Shown: positions 16,672 to 24,973 of the stretch, in pieces | Position numbering within the stretch: the stretch's first letter is position 1 | Layout of the letters: each line of letters begins with the position of its first letter | Source: Paenibacillus graminis | GTDB lineage: Bacteria; Bacillota; Bacilli; Paenibacillales; Paenibacillaceae | Length of the DNA stretch: 64,000 bases | Direction of reading: 5' to 3' | NCBI RefSeq assembly: GCF_000758705.1 | Contig: NZ_CP009287.1 | Span: forward strand, 1,364,001-1,428,000 | Position numbers and translations under genes: made by a program | Notes under the pieces: model-generated | What the model saw: only the letters and a program-made list of their open reading frames with translations | The model's database searches: none | Told to the model about the DNA's origin: nothing

Positions 16672-18090
16672 ATGAAAAAAGCAGCAGCCGCAGAACAGAG
16701 CCATCCTTTATTTCGCCAGGTGTACCAGTACATGCACAACCGGATGGAGCGCGGGGAGTGGAAGTCCCATGACAAGCTGCCGTCCATCCGGCTGCTGGCC
16801 GAGGAGCTGAACGTTCACAGGCTAACGGTGTTCAAGGCTTACCGGGCGCTGACTGAAGACGGCAAAGTGTATGTAAAAGATAAATCCGGTTATTATGTGT
16901 CTCCGGTCAGCAGCCCGATGAGGGAGCCGGCGGAAGGGGACGGAGCAGCCATATCCTCCTACTTACTGGCGAATCCCATGTCTGATATTCAGCGGATGCC
17001 GGTCAGTTACCAGTTCTCACAGGCGCTCATAGATCCGGGGCTGCTGCCCAACCTGTTCCTGTCCGATTATGTAAAAAAAGTGTTCGACCTCTATCCGAAA
17101 GTCATGGGAACATACTCCTCCGTTCAGGGGGATGAGGAGCTGCGCGGGACGCTCAGCCGCCATTTCCGGGAGCGGCACAGGCTGCAGCTGTCGCCGCGCG
17201 AGCTGCTGATAACCTCGGGCGCTCAGCAGGCGATCAATCTGATTGCAGGCATTGTGCTGGGACCAATGGATGCGGTGCTGGTGGAGCGGCCTACGTACAG
17301 CGTGGCGATGGATATTTTCCGGCGTCTGGGAGCACGGCTGGTGCCGGTGGAAATTACTCCGGAGGGCTATGACCTGCAGCAGGTCGAGGAGCTGATGCGC
17401 CGGCACCGGCCGCGGATGTTCTATATGAATCCGACGCATCACAATCCTACCGGGTATACCGTTCCGGCGCGGCAGCGCAAGCTCCTGGTTGAACTGGCAG
17501 AGCGCTACCGCTGTCTGCTCGTGGAGGACGATCCGTTCCGCGATATGTATTTCGCGGAGGAGCCGCCTCCGCCGTTTTTTGCCTACGATACGGAAGGCTG
17601 GGTAATCTATATCAGCAGCTTCAGCAAATATGTGGCTCCGGGCCTGCGGATCTGTGCCATAGGCTGCCGTTACCCGTTCATAGAGCAGCTGATTACCGCC
17701 AAATCGCTGGCGGACAACGGCACGCCGATTTTGAACCAGAAAATCTTTCTGCACTACTACACCTCGCCGCGCCTGCAGCAGCATCTCGGGAAGCTGCGGA
17801 TCGCGCTCCAGGTGCACAAGGAGATCGTGGAGGAGGAACTGGCCGCCACCGGGTGGGAATGGACGCCTCCGCAGGGCGGGCTGAATCTTTGGGTGAAGCT
17901 GCCGGAGCGGATCTCCGTATCTGCGCTGTTTGCGCGCTCTATGGAGCAGTCCATCTCTTTTGTCCCGGGTGAAATTTTTGACCCGCTGGGAGAGATGAAG
18001 TCCTGGCTGCGCCTCAGCTACTCCTTCGCCAGCGAAGGCGTGCTGCGCGAAGGAATCCGCCGTCTGGCGGCGCTTGCGCGGGAGCTGTAA
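16672..18090 (+). CDS. MocR/PdxR-type regulator (GntR HTH fused to aminotransferase domain)
   Basis: 472 residues. An N-terminal GntR winged helix (about 10-75; DKLPSIRLLAEELNVHRLTV) is joined to a fold-type I aminotransferase domain (about 110-470) with YMNPTHHNPTG, VEDDPFRDMY and the PLP lysine in SSFSKYVAPGLRI. Such proteins use PLP or an external aldimine as signal rather than acting as enzymes. The ATG at 16672 follows GGGAG at 7 bases; the longer frame upstream has no ribosome site. It is divergent from the EamA gene, its likely target. Confidence 0.9.
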   Translation: MKKAAAAEQSHPLFRQVYQYMHNRMERGEWKSHDKLPSIRLLAEELNVHRLTVFKAYRALTEDGKVYVKDKSGYYVSPVSSPMREPAEGDGAAISSYLLANPMSDIQRMPVSYQFSQALIDPGLLPNLFLSDYVKKVFDLYPKVMGTYSSVQGDEELRGTLSRHFRERHRLQLSPRELLITSGAQQAINLIAGIVLGPMDAVLVERPTYSVAMDIFRRLGARLVPVEITPEGYDLQQVEELMRRHRPRMFYMNPTHHNPTGYTVPARQRKLLVELAERYRCLLVEDDPFRDMYFAEEPPPPFFAYDTEGWVIYISSFSKYVAPGLRICAIGCRYPFIEQLITAKSLADNGTPILNQKIFLHYYTSPRLQQHLGKLRIALQVHKEIVEEELAATGWEWTPPQGGLNLWVKLPERISVSALFARSMEQSISFVPGEIFDPLGEMKSWLRLSYSFASEGVLREGIRRLAALAREL

Positions 18091-18229
18091 AGAGTGGGGG
18101 AGCCATGTGCAAGGAGAGTTCCGGGATTGTGGCTGATTGATTGACGGACTGTGTCTTGTGGTAAAGGCTGCTTGGACAGTCACCTTTTTGCCTCTAAACG
18201 ATATGCTGTAGGTAAAAGGAGGGCTGCTC

Positions 18230-18970
18230 ATGACGCTTTTGCATCAATATATGGAAACCGGGAATGAAGAGCTTCCTCTGGAAGCGTGGAAGAAGGAGGC
18301 CTGCCGCCTGTTTGCTTCCAGGATGAGTGACCGGAAAGTCCGGTTTCCCTGCATTCCAGCCACACAAGCATTCACGCTGGGCCATTTCCGTTATGGTTTT
18401 GCACCTGATCCTTGGGACGAATCAGCAGGGCGGAAGCTGGCGGAGATTATTGCCGAGTATGGTAAATCTTCGCGTTCTTTCGGAGATTACTCATCGCTGA
18501 TTGTCTTTTTTGAAGCGGAGGAGAAGGTTAGAGATGTCTTGGAATATGAAGCGGTATTCTGGGACTTATTAAGCCAGGTAAGCCGTACGGACAATACGCC
18601 ATGGCCGGGGGACATTCCGGAAGATCCGGAACAGGCGATGTGGGAGTTCTGTTATGAAGGCGAGCGGTATTTCGTTTACTGTGGCACCCCGGCACATACA
18701 GCCCGGCAGAGCCGGAGTTTCCCTTATTTTATGCTGGCTCTGACACCTCGCTGGGTATTGGACCGGTGGAATTCACAACCTCAAAAAGCAGCTGCGGTTG
18801 CTCCCCAAATCCGCGCCCGCTTGGCCGCTTACGATACAGCCCCAGCCCATCCGGAATTGAAGCCGTACGGATCGGAGGGGAATCTTGAATACAGGCAGTA
18901 TTATCTGCGGGACGACGACACTTCACCGGCTGGATGTCCATTCCATCGTGCTGTTCAGAAGGAGAAGTGA
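18230..18970 (+). CDS. YqcI/YcgG family protein
   Basis: 246 residues matching the YqcI/YcgG family of unknown function: FPCIPATQAFTLGHFRYGFA near the start, SLIVFFEAE, then EFCYEGERYFVYCGTPAHTARQSRSFP and CPFHRA at the end. Members carry conserved Cys and His residues and are sometimes found near heme or iron genes, but no activity is established. AAAGGAGG precedes the ATG. It stands alone between MocR and phosphatase genes. Confidence 0.8.
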   Translation: MTLLHQYMETGNEELPLEAWKKEACRLFASRMSDRKVRFPCIPATQAFTLGHFRYGFAPDPWDESAGRKLAEIIAEYGKSSRSFGDYSSLIVFFEAEEKVRDVLEYEAVFWDLLSQVSRTDNTPWPGDIPEDPEQAMWEFCYEGERYFVYCGTPAHTARQSRSFPYFMLALTPRWVLDRWNSQPQKAAAVAPQIRARLAAYDTAPAHPELKPYGSEGNLEYRQYYLRDDDTSPAGCPFHRAVQKEK

Positions 18971-19020
18971 GTTTTAATGCGTATAGTCGCTTGAGAAGCG
19001 AAAATTTCATTTCCGGTGAT

Positions 19021-19056
19021 TTTACGAACGTTGTATAGTTTTTGTTTTGTTTTACA
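19021..19056 (+). promoter_or_regulatory. Candidate PhoP box upstream of alkaline phosphatase
   Basis: TTTACG, TTGTAT, TTTGTT and TTTACA follow one another at 10-11 base steps (19021-19056), resembling the repeated TTAACA-like hexamers of PhoP boxes. They end about 80 bases before the phosphatase start. Confidence 0.35.
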
Positions 19057-19135
19057 TTCACCGGATGTTCCCCGAATATCCCCTTAATATATTTGCTCTA
19101 GTATGAGGGAGTAATTAATATTAAGGAGGGTATAT

Positions 19136-20404
19136 ATGAATTCTCAGAAAAAGAATAGATTCAAGACGGCTTTGACCGTAACTGCGGCAGGGGCGCTTTT
19201 GGCTACGAGTGTAGTGGCTGCACAGCCTGCCAAACCGGCAGAGGCGGCTTCCTCAAAAACGAAAAATGTCATTCTTTTTGTCGGCGACGGCATGGGAACA
19301 GCAGCACGCAATGCAATCCGTCTGGCAACTGTAGGCGAAAAAGGCAAGCTGGCCATGGATGATATGCCCTATGCGGGTCTGGTACATACGAGCTCTACAG
19401 TACCGGTTACAGATTCAGCTGCATCCGCCACGGCTTATGCCAGCGGAGTGAAGACATATAATGGCGCCATCGGTATGGATGCCAACAAAAAATCGGTTAA
19501 AACGATCGCGGAATACGCCAAAGCAGCCGGCAAATCCACTGGCGTGGTAACTACCAGCCAAATTACAGATGCTACGGGCGCAGCTTTTGGCGCACATGTG
19601 GAAGACCGCTCCAAGCAAAGCGATATCGCACTGCAGCTCTTGACCAAAAGCAAAGTGGATGTTCTGCTCGGCGGCGGTGAGGATTTCTGGTATCCGGCCG
19701 GCGAAGCAGGCAAGTTCCCGGATGCCCCGGCAGAAGATCCTTCGGAGAAAAGCAAAGGAACCCAGGGTAATCTGGTCACCAAAGCGAAGCAGCTTGGCTA
19801 CAGCTATGTGTCAACCAAAGACGGCCTGAAGCAGGCCAAAGGCGGCAAGCTGCTTGGACTGTTCGCCAATGAGGAAATGTTCCAGCAGAATGAGGAAGGC
19901 AAAGGGGATATTTATAATCCTGTAGTCTCCCTGCCGGAAATGACTAAGAAAGCCATCGACACCCTGTCCACGAACCAAAAGGGCTTTTTCCTGATGGTGG
20001 AGGAAGAAGGCACGGATGAGTTTGCCCACAAAAATAATGCCAAAATGACGATCAAATCCGGCCAGGCTCTGGATGCATCTGTGCAGGTAGCCAAGGATTT
20101 TGCCAAAAAGAATCCGGACACGCTCGTGCTGGTGCTGGCTGACCATGAAACCGGGGGACTGTCCATCGAACCGGTAGATGCAGAGGACGAAACAGGAGAC
20201 GGCATCTCCAAAGAAGACGGTCCGTTCGCTATTGCCAATTCCAAGGAAAGCTTTGTAGTCGACTGGACAACCTCTGGACATACAGCGGTGGATATTCCGG
20301 TTACAGCCATGGGCAAAAACGCACAGCTCTTTACAGGGGTTTTTGAAAACACTGCCGTGTTCGATAAGCTGATGCAGGCGTATGGTTTTAATGCAAAAAA
20401 ATAA
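19136..20404 (+). CDS. Alkaline phosphatase (PhoA family), secreted
   Basis: 422 residues. Signal peptide at 1-36 (KKNRFKTALTVTAAGALLAT, cleavage near AEAAS). Mature part: metal-binding Asp in ILFVGDGMG, nucleophile Ser in VPVTDSAASATA, metal ligands in EEEGTDEFAHKN and LADHETGG, and a final WTTSGHTAVDIP histidine. It hydrolyses phosphate monoesters outside the membrane to supply phosphate. AAGGAGGG precedes the ATG and a possible PhoP box lies upstream. It is slightly shorter than E. coli PhoA and similar to Bacillus PhoA/PhoB. A terminator follows. Confidence 0.95.
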   Translation: MNSQKKNRFKTALTVTAAGALLATSVVAAQPAKPAEAASSKTKNVILFVGDGMGTAARNAIRLATVGEKGKLAMDDMPYAGLVHTSSTVPVTDSAASATAYASGVKTYNGAIGMDANKKSVKTIAEYAKAAGKSTGVVTTSQITDATGAAFGAHVEDRSKQSDIALQLLTKSKVDVLLGGGEDFWYPAGEAGKFPDAPAEDPSEKSKGTQGNLVTKAKQLGYSYVSTKDGLKQAKGGKLLGLFANEEMFQQNEEGKGDIYNPVVSLPEMTKKAIDTLSTNQKGFFLMVEEEGTDEFAHKNNAKMTIKSGQALDASVQVAKDFAKKNPDTLVLVLADHETGGLSIEPVDAEDETGDGISKEDGPFAIANSKESFVVDWTTSGHTAVDIPVTAMGKNAQLFTGVFENTAVFDKLMQAYGFNAKK

Positions 20405-20438
20405 TACGGCAAAAGGAACCGTCCTTTTGCAATGAACT

Positions 20439-20471
20439 GGCTGGCCGGATTATCCGGCTGGCTTGTTTTTT
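20439..20471 (+). terminator. Intrinsic terminator after alkaline phosphatase
   Basis: GGCTGGCCGGA/TCCGGCTGGCT stem with G-T pairs, followed by TGTTTTTTG. A smaller hairpin (GCAAAAGGA/TCCTTTTGC, 20409-20430) lies just before it. Confidence 0.75.
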
Positions 20472-20627
20472 GTGGAGCATATGCCCTATAGTCTGGCAAA
20501 CATCCGCTGTGCCGCTTGTATTCCGTATATTTACATTTTCTTAGTAACATTTGTAACTGACGTGCTGGCCCGGAAATTGATAAATATAGTATGTAAGCGT
20601 TTTAATTAATCGACTGGGGGAATGGTT

Positions 20628-21179
20628 GTGAAAAAAGTAACAAAATTATTATTGGCAGCTGGCATCTCGCTGGCTGTAGTCGGCGCAGGCAGCAGCGGTG
20701 TCCTGAGCAATGTATCTTCAGCTGCTAGCGCACCGCTTAAGGTTGGACGGGTCGAAGCAGCCGCTCATGGCACGAAATGCTTCACTGTGGCGGTTGCCGT
20801 AGTCCAGAATGGCGTTATCGTTGCCGCCTCGCTGGATGACTATCAATTCCTGGGTTCGGATGTGGCAACGGGAGTGCCTAACTCTGATAAGGACTTCGGA
20901 CAGAATTACAAAGATCCTGCAATGGTTCTGGCTTCGAAGAAAGCCAATGCCAAATACTATAGCGAACATATGAAAGAAGAAGCCAAATCCACGGTTTCCT
21001 ATGACAAGAACATGGCTGCTATTGAGAAATTTGCAACAGGCAAAACGATCAAATCGCTTGAAGCTACACTGGCTGCAAAGAGCAAAGAACAGATGGTTGA
21101 TGCGGTCAGCGGGGCCACTCTGGTGGATACCCAAGGCTACCTGAAAGCTATTCTGGCTGCTGCCAAGGCTGCCAAATAA
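20628..21179 (+). CDS. Secreted FMN-binding domain protein with flavinylation motif
   Basis: 183 residues. Signal peptide at about 1-33 (LLLAAGISLAVVGAGSSG) with no lipobox cysteine. Near the C-terminus DAVSGATLVDTQGYLKAIL matches the FMN_bind motif in which the Thr of DxxSGAT is esterified to FMN by ApbE-type transferases. Such proteins carry electrons outside the membrane. The GTG at 20628 has GGGGGA 6 bases upstream; the ATG at 20622 touches it. No ApbE gene is in the window. A terminator follows. Confidence 0.72.
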   Translation: MKKVTKLLLAAGISLAVVGAGSSGVLSNVSSAASAPLKVGRVEAAAHGTKCFTVAVAVVQNGVIVAASLDDYQFLGSDVATGVPNSDKDFGQNYKDPAMVLASKKANAKYYSEHMKEEAKSTVSYDKNMAAIEKFATGKTIKSLEATLAAKSKEQMVDAVSGATLVDTQGYLKAILAAAKAAK

Positions 21180-21204
21180 GCTGCCGCTTAAATAGGGCAA
21201 AGAT

Positions 21205-21242
21205 AAAAACTCCTCCACGGTTACAGCTGTGAAGGAGTTTTT
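21205..21242. terminator. Bidirectional intrinsic terminator
   Basis: AAAAACTCCT and AGGAGTTTTT close a stem between the convergent FMN-binding and feoB genes. Confidence 0.85.
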
Positions 21243-21302
21243 GTGTTCTGTATTTTTGTTCTTCGGCAGTGGCCGCTTTCCGGCTGGAGTGCAGGAGTGA
21301 CA

Positions 21303-22712
21303 TCAGACCCAGCCGAACAACCGGGCGGCCTGGGCCACGGCGAAGGTTACAGCAATGGCAATCCCGAGCGGAATGACAGCTGAGAGCACCGCCCACTTCA
21401 TACTGCGCGTTTCTTTGTAAATATTGATTAGCGTGGTGCCGCATGGATAGTGGAGCAGAGAGAACAGCATCATATTCAGCGCGGTCAGCCAAGTCCAGCC
21501 ATGACTCAGGAAAATATCCTTAATGCCGCCAAGTCCATCGATATCCACCATTGCGCCGGAGGACATATAGCCCATGAGCAGGATCGGCAGCACGATTTCA
21601 TTGGCAGGGAGCCCCAGAATAAAGGCCATAATAATGAAGCCGTCGAGCCCAAGCAAATTCGCAAAGGGATCAAAAAAAGCAGCCATATGGTTAAGTACGC
21701 TGTCTCCCCCGACCATTACATTGCCCAGAATCCAGGTGATAATCCCGGCTGGCGCAGCAACCACGATTGCCCGGGTCAGCACGTTCAGGGATTTTTCTTT
21801 GGAGGAGAGCAGTATGGTCTTCCAAATCTGCGGACGGCGGTATGGCGGGAGCTCCAGTGTATAGTGTGTTGGCACTCCGCGCAGCGCGGTCTTAGACATC
21901 ACCCAGGAGACGGTTAAGGTGACGATGATGCCGATCAGGACAATGCCCATCAGCACCAGGGCTGTCGATAAAGTGCGCAGGGCGCCCGCTGCGGCCCCGC
22001 CGACCATGAACAGGGAGGAGAGCAGAATCAGCGTAGGCCAGCGTCCGTTGCAGGGAACGAAGTTATTGGTCAGAATGGCCAGCATCCGTTCCCGGGGTGA
22101 TTCAATTATGCGGGTGGAGAGAATGGCGGCAGCGTTGCAGCCGAAGCCCATCGACATGGTCAGGGCCTGCTTGCCGTGGCCGCCGGATTTTTTGAACAAC
22201 CGGTCCATGTTAAAAGCCACGCGCGGCAGATATCCGAAATTCTCCAGCAGCGCAAATACCGGAAAGAAAATCATCATGGGCGGCAGCATGACACTGATGA
22301 CCCAGGAGGTACCGCGGTACAGCCCCAGCACGAGCACGCCATGCAGCCAGGCCGGTGCGTTCACAGCCTCAAAACCGGCAGTCAGATAGCCTTCAATCCA
22401 GCCAAAAAGGGAAGCGAGCCAGCCCGAAGGATAATTGGCGCCCGCAATGGTGATCCAGAACACGAGGCCGAGGCCGGCGAGCATAATGGGGAAACCCCAA
22501 ATTTTGGAGGTGACGATGCTGTCCAGTTTATAGGTGCTGGCGAGTTTCTTCTGGTCCTTGTAGGTCACGGCATCCCGGCAAATTCCGGCCGAAACCCCGT
22601 AAATTCCACTGACAATTTCATCCCGGATCGAGCTTTTGTCCGCGAGCTTCTTTGCGAAGGGCAGCAGGGAGTCTATGGCGTCGGTTCCTTTAATGATATG
22701 CGGTGACTCCAT
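21303..22712 (-). CDS. feoB: FeoB membrane domain encoded as a separate protein (nucleoside recognition / Gate domains)
   Basis: 469 residues, about eight to ten membrane segments: the ferrous iron permease part of FeoB without its GTPase. Two Gate blocks are visible (FFPVFALLENFGYLPRVAF and IMAFILGLPANEIVLPIL), and the conserved GFGCNAAAI with NNFVPCNGRWPTLILL. The start ATG at 22712 has AAAGGAGG 9 bases upstream, inside the end of the GTPase gene, and the two overlap by 23 bases. A dedicated ribosome site argues for a natural split rather than a frameshift. It works with the two upstream genes to import Fe2+. Confidence 0.88.
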   Translation of the reverse strand: MESPHIIKGTDAIDSLLPFAKKLADKSSIRDEIVSGIYGVSAGICRDAVTYKDQKKLASTYKLDSIVTSKIWGFPIMLAGLGLVFWITIAGANYPSGWLASLFGWIEGYLTAGFEAVNAPAWLHGVLVLGLYRGTSWVISVMLPPMMIFFPVFALLENFGYLPRVAFNMDRLFKKSGGHGKQALTMSMGFGCNAAAILSTRIIESPRERMLAILTNNFVPCNGRWPTLILLSSLFMVGGAAAGALRTLSTALVLMGIVLIGIIVTLTVSWVMSKTALRGVPTHYTLELPPYRRPQIWKTILLSSKEKSLNVLTRAIVVAAPAGIITWILGNVMVGGDSVLNHMAAFFDPFANLLGLDGFIIMAFILGLPANEIVLPILLMGYMSSGAMVDIDGLGGIKDIFLSHGWTWLTALNMMLFSLLHYPCGTTLINIYKETRSMKWAVLSAVIPLGIAIAVTFAVAQAARLFGWV

Positions 22713-23421
22713 GGCCCACAACCTCCTTTGTTTCGGTAATATTTTTGCGTCCCATGTGGGTCTTAAGCGAATGGAGCAGGCTCTCATCACCATCCAATAG
22801 CCGCAGGGCAATCCAACGCGCCGGATATCTTGAGCCAACAGTCTGTTCAACCATGGGAATAAGCTCGGCGATGCCCCGTTCAATTTCGTCGCTATAGCTG
22901 ATGCGGAGCGGCTGTGCCGTAAAAGCACCGGTTGCCACTCGCTCGATCTGATCCAGAAGAGCTTCAATGCCGATTTTGCCCCGGGCAGAAATAGCTACAA
23001 CCGGAACACCCAGCCGTTTTGAAATCGCCTTCAAGTTGATGTCAATGCCAAGTCGCCGGGCTTCATCGATCAGGTTGACACAGATCACCGCCCGTCCGGT
23101 AATCTCCAGCACCTGCAGGGCAAGATTGAGATTGCGCTCCAGCGAAGTCGCGTCGAGAACCACTAACGTCACATCGGGCTCCTCGAATATAATGTAATCT
23201 CTGGCCGCCTCTTCGTCGGCGGAATTGGAATACAGCGAGTAGGTGCCTGGAAGGTCAACTGCGCGGTACGTATGGTTGTTGTGGGTAAATTCGCCTTCGG
23301 CGGTAATGACAGTTTTGCCTGCCCAGTTGCCTGTGTGCTGACGCAGTCCGGTCAGAAGATTGAACAGCGTGCTTTTCCCCGTATTGGGGTTGCCGGCAAA
23401 AGCCACAGTATATTGACTCAT
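22690..23421 (-). CDS. feoB: FeoB small GTPase domain protein
   Basis: 243 residues: G1 GNPNTGKST, switch G2 region around the NWAGKTV segment, G3 DLPGTYS, G4 NLID and G5 SARGK, followed by a helical domain (GDI-like, about 170-240). It is the cytoplasmic G protein that drives Fe2+ uptake through the FeoB membrane part, here encoded by the next gene. GGAGG precedes the ATG, which overlaps the feoA stop by 4 bases, indicating translational coupling of all three genes. Confidence 0.92.
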   Translation of the reverse strand: MSQYTVAFAGNPNTGKSTLFNLLTGLRQHTGNWAGKTVITAEGEFTHNNHTYRAVDLPGTYSLYSNSADEEAARDYIIFEEPDVTLVVLDATSLERNLNLALQVLEITGRAVICVNLIDEARRLGIDINLKAISKRLGVPVVAISARGKIGIEALLDQIERVATGAFTAQPLRISYSDEIERGIAELIPMVEQTVGSRYPARWIALRLLDGDESLLHSLKTHMGRKNITETKEVVGHGVTAYH

Positions 23422-23672
23422 TCGTCTCCACCTCCAATCAAAGTTCCATAAATCAATTCACTTTCTTCCCGCCGCAGCGCTATGGTTGTGTTGCTTACAC
23501 GGAATGCCGTAGGGTCACCCAGCGGGCTGCGCCGCAGCACCTCTACAGCGTTGCCAACGACAAATCCGAGATCGAGCAGCCTTCTCCGCAGCACACCCTG
23601 CACTTCTATGCCGCTGATCACCAGCTTGCTGCCGTTTACTGCCTCAGATAATGGAATAACAACTCCAGCCAT
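23418..23672 (-). CDS. feoA: Ferrous iron transport protein A
   Basis: 84 residues with an SH3-like FeoA domain: VIPLSEAVNGSKLVISGIEV, then LRRRLLDLGFVVGNAVEVLR, and a final TTIALRREESELIYG. FeoA is a small cytoplasmic protein needed for FeoB activity. The ATG at 23672 is chosen because AGTAGGGA lies 6 bases before it; an in-frame ATG at 23690 lacks a ribosome site. It is the first gene of feoA-feoB(G)-feoB(membrane). A good promoter and a metalloregulator-like palindrome lie upstream. Confidence 0.88.
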   Translation of the reverse strand: MAGVVIPLSEAVNGSKLVISGIEVQGVLRRRLLDLGFVVGNAVEVLRRSPLGDPTAFRVSNTTIALRREESELIYGTLIGGGDE

Positions 23673-23766
23673 AACATTCCCTACTTTCATATTTAGAATT
23701 AAGTATATAAGTATATAAGTATATATTGTGCACTAGGGATAGATTCTTGTAGTCTGCCACAATAGT

Positions 23767-23795
23767 AGTATACGTGAATGAATTTGTCTTGGCAA
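23767..23795 (-). promoter_or_regulatory. Sigma-A-like promoter of the feo operon
   Basis: On the minus strand TTGCCA, 17 bases, TATACT: near-consensus, about 95 bases upstream of feoA. Confidence 0.65.
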
Positions 23796-23803
23796 CAAAA
23801 AAG

Positions 23804-23817
23804 TTTCCCTAGGGAAA
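23804..23817. promoter_or_regulatory. Palindrome upstream of the feo promoter
   Basis: TTTCCCTAGGGAAA, a perfect 14-base palindrome 8 bases upstream of the -35 box. The TTTnCCTnAGGnAAA-like form resembles DtxR/MntR-type metalloregulator sites. Its place upstream of -35 would fit an activator or one of several sites. Confidence 0.5.
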
Positions 23818-24140
23818 AATAAATGAGAGATATTTATAAATGCGCGCTGTGCTGGTCATAACAAGGGGAAAATGAATTTAAGGCAGATAATAAATGCAGA
23901 AAATAATGGTATATTTTGGTCGAATATTGATAGAGATGTTAATTTTCTGCTGAGGATAAGTCAGATAAGTGGAAAGAGGAGATCCGTTTGGCTGCTATGA
24001 GGGAATGGTGGATATACGGAGTTTTATTGGAGTGAAAAAAAGTGGAAAGTAATTAGTTGGAAGTGATGAAGCTGGCTGGCGGGGAATGCCCGAGTGGTGG
24101 AATGAGCCGCCGTTGTGCGGAAGCTGCCTGAATCTGGCGA

Positions 24141-24320
24141 ATCAAAGGCAGAAATACCTTTGATTTGGCCAAGAAGTGGGCGACTGAGGGGAATGAGAGG
24201 TAAAAGTACCTTTAATTTGGCCAGAAGTGGGCAACTGATGGGAATGAGAGGTAGAAATACCCTTGAATTGGCCCGCTCCGGCGGAACCGCCGAAATCAAA
24301 GGCAGAAATACCTTTGATTG
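24141..24320. repeat. Four degenerate 51-52 bp hairpin units
   Basis: Units centred on AGG(C/T)A(G/A)AA(A/G)TACC(T/C)T; the ends of the four cores lie at 24158, 24210, 24261 and 24312. The first and last have perfect ATCAAAGG/CCTTTGAT arms. The array lies between the SRPBCC gene end and the feo promoter. The 320 bases before it (23820-24140) hold no gene; a purine-rich stretch is at 24020-24085. Confidence 0.8.
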
Positions 24321-24411
24321 AGTCGCTTTCAGGCCAAATGCCCAGTGTACTTGCCGGTGGCAGGTGCACTGGGTGCTTGAGCTAAATACAGCCCCTGTAT
24401 ATTCCCGTCAG

Positions 24412-24870
24412 CTATTCCCAGCTGCCGAAATCCAGGGTGCGGCCCGTTTCGACCAGGGTTTTGGTGTTGCTCAGGATATGCCACCAGGCGCTGTCGCTGG
24501 CTGCATAGGCGGGGTCGTCCGGATGCCAGTTATCGTGAATGAGCGTCAAACGGGTGCAGGCTCCTTCCGGTTCCAGCCGCCAGGAAATGCGCGACTCATA
24601 GTTTTCTCTGTCTTTCAGGTAGGAAGGGCCTACTTTGTGTGTGAAGCTAAGCACTTTCTCCGGGATAAATTCCAGCAGCGTTCCATACACATGCACAGTC
24701 TCATCGCCTTCCGCTCCAGGACCGACATATTCCAGCAGTTCTCCCGGATTGAAGCTGGAGCGGATTACACTGCCATAATAAATTTGTTGGACCTGCCCGG
24801 GGGAGACCAAGGCATCCCACACCTGGGCTTGAGTGCCGGCAATATAAAATTCATATTTCAATTCGTTCAT
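24412..24870 (-). CDS. SRPBCC (AHSA1-like) domain protein
   Basis: 152 residues of the START/Bet v 1-like SRPBCC fold in the AHSA1 subgroup: YEFYIAGTQAQVWDALVSPG at the start, VHVYGTLLEFIPEKVLSFTH in the middle and WHILSNTKTLVETG at the end. These proteins bind hydrophobic ligands or act as chaperone regulators; the ligand is unknown. The ATG at 24870 has GGGAGG 10 bases upstream; the longer frame from 24903 has none. A WYL regulator gene lies 103 bases upstream on the same strand. Confidence 0.83.
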   Translation of the reverse strand: MNELKYEFYIAGTQAQVWDALVSPGQVQQIYYGSVIRSSFNPGELLEYVGPGAEGDETVHVYGTLLEFIPEKVLSFTHKVGPSYLKDRENYESRISWRLEPEGACTRLTLIHDNWHPDDPAYAASDSAWWHILSNTKTLVETGRTLDFGSWE

Positions 24871-24935
24871 TTCATTTGTTCCTCCCTGGAAGTGTATTTT
24901 CATACAGCCTTAAGCCTGTCTTCACTATAACAAAA

Positions 24936-24962
24936 GATCACTGACAGTTATGGTCAGTGATC
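24936..24962. promoter_or_regulatory. Inverted repeat between WYL regulator and SRPBCC gene
   Basis: GATCACTGAC, 7 bases, GTCAGTGATC. On the minus strand it lies 11 bases after the WYL stop codon and is followed by TTTTGTT, so it could be a terminator. Its TGAC/GTCA arms also resemble the operator at 9586, so it could be a regulator site in front of the SRPBCC gene. Confidence 0.55.
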
Positions 24963-24973
24963 CAGGAAGAAAT

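Noticed and set aside
17017..18231. 404-codon minus-strand frame opposite the MocR gene
   Set aside because: Antisense shadow with Arg/His/Gln-rich composition typical of GC-rich opposite frames.
22690..22967. Frameshifted feoB pseudogene
   Set aside because: The second frame has its own AAAGGAGG and ATG at the right place and both parts are intact, so a natural two-gene FeoB is more likely.
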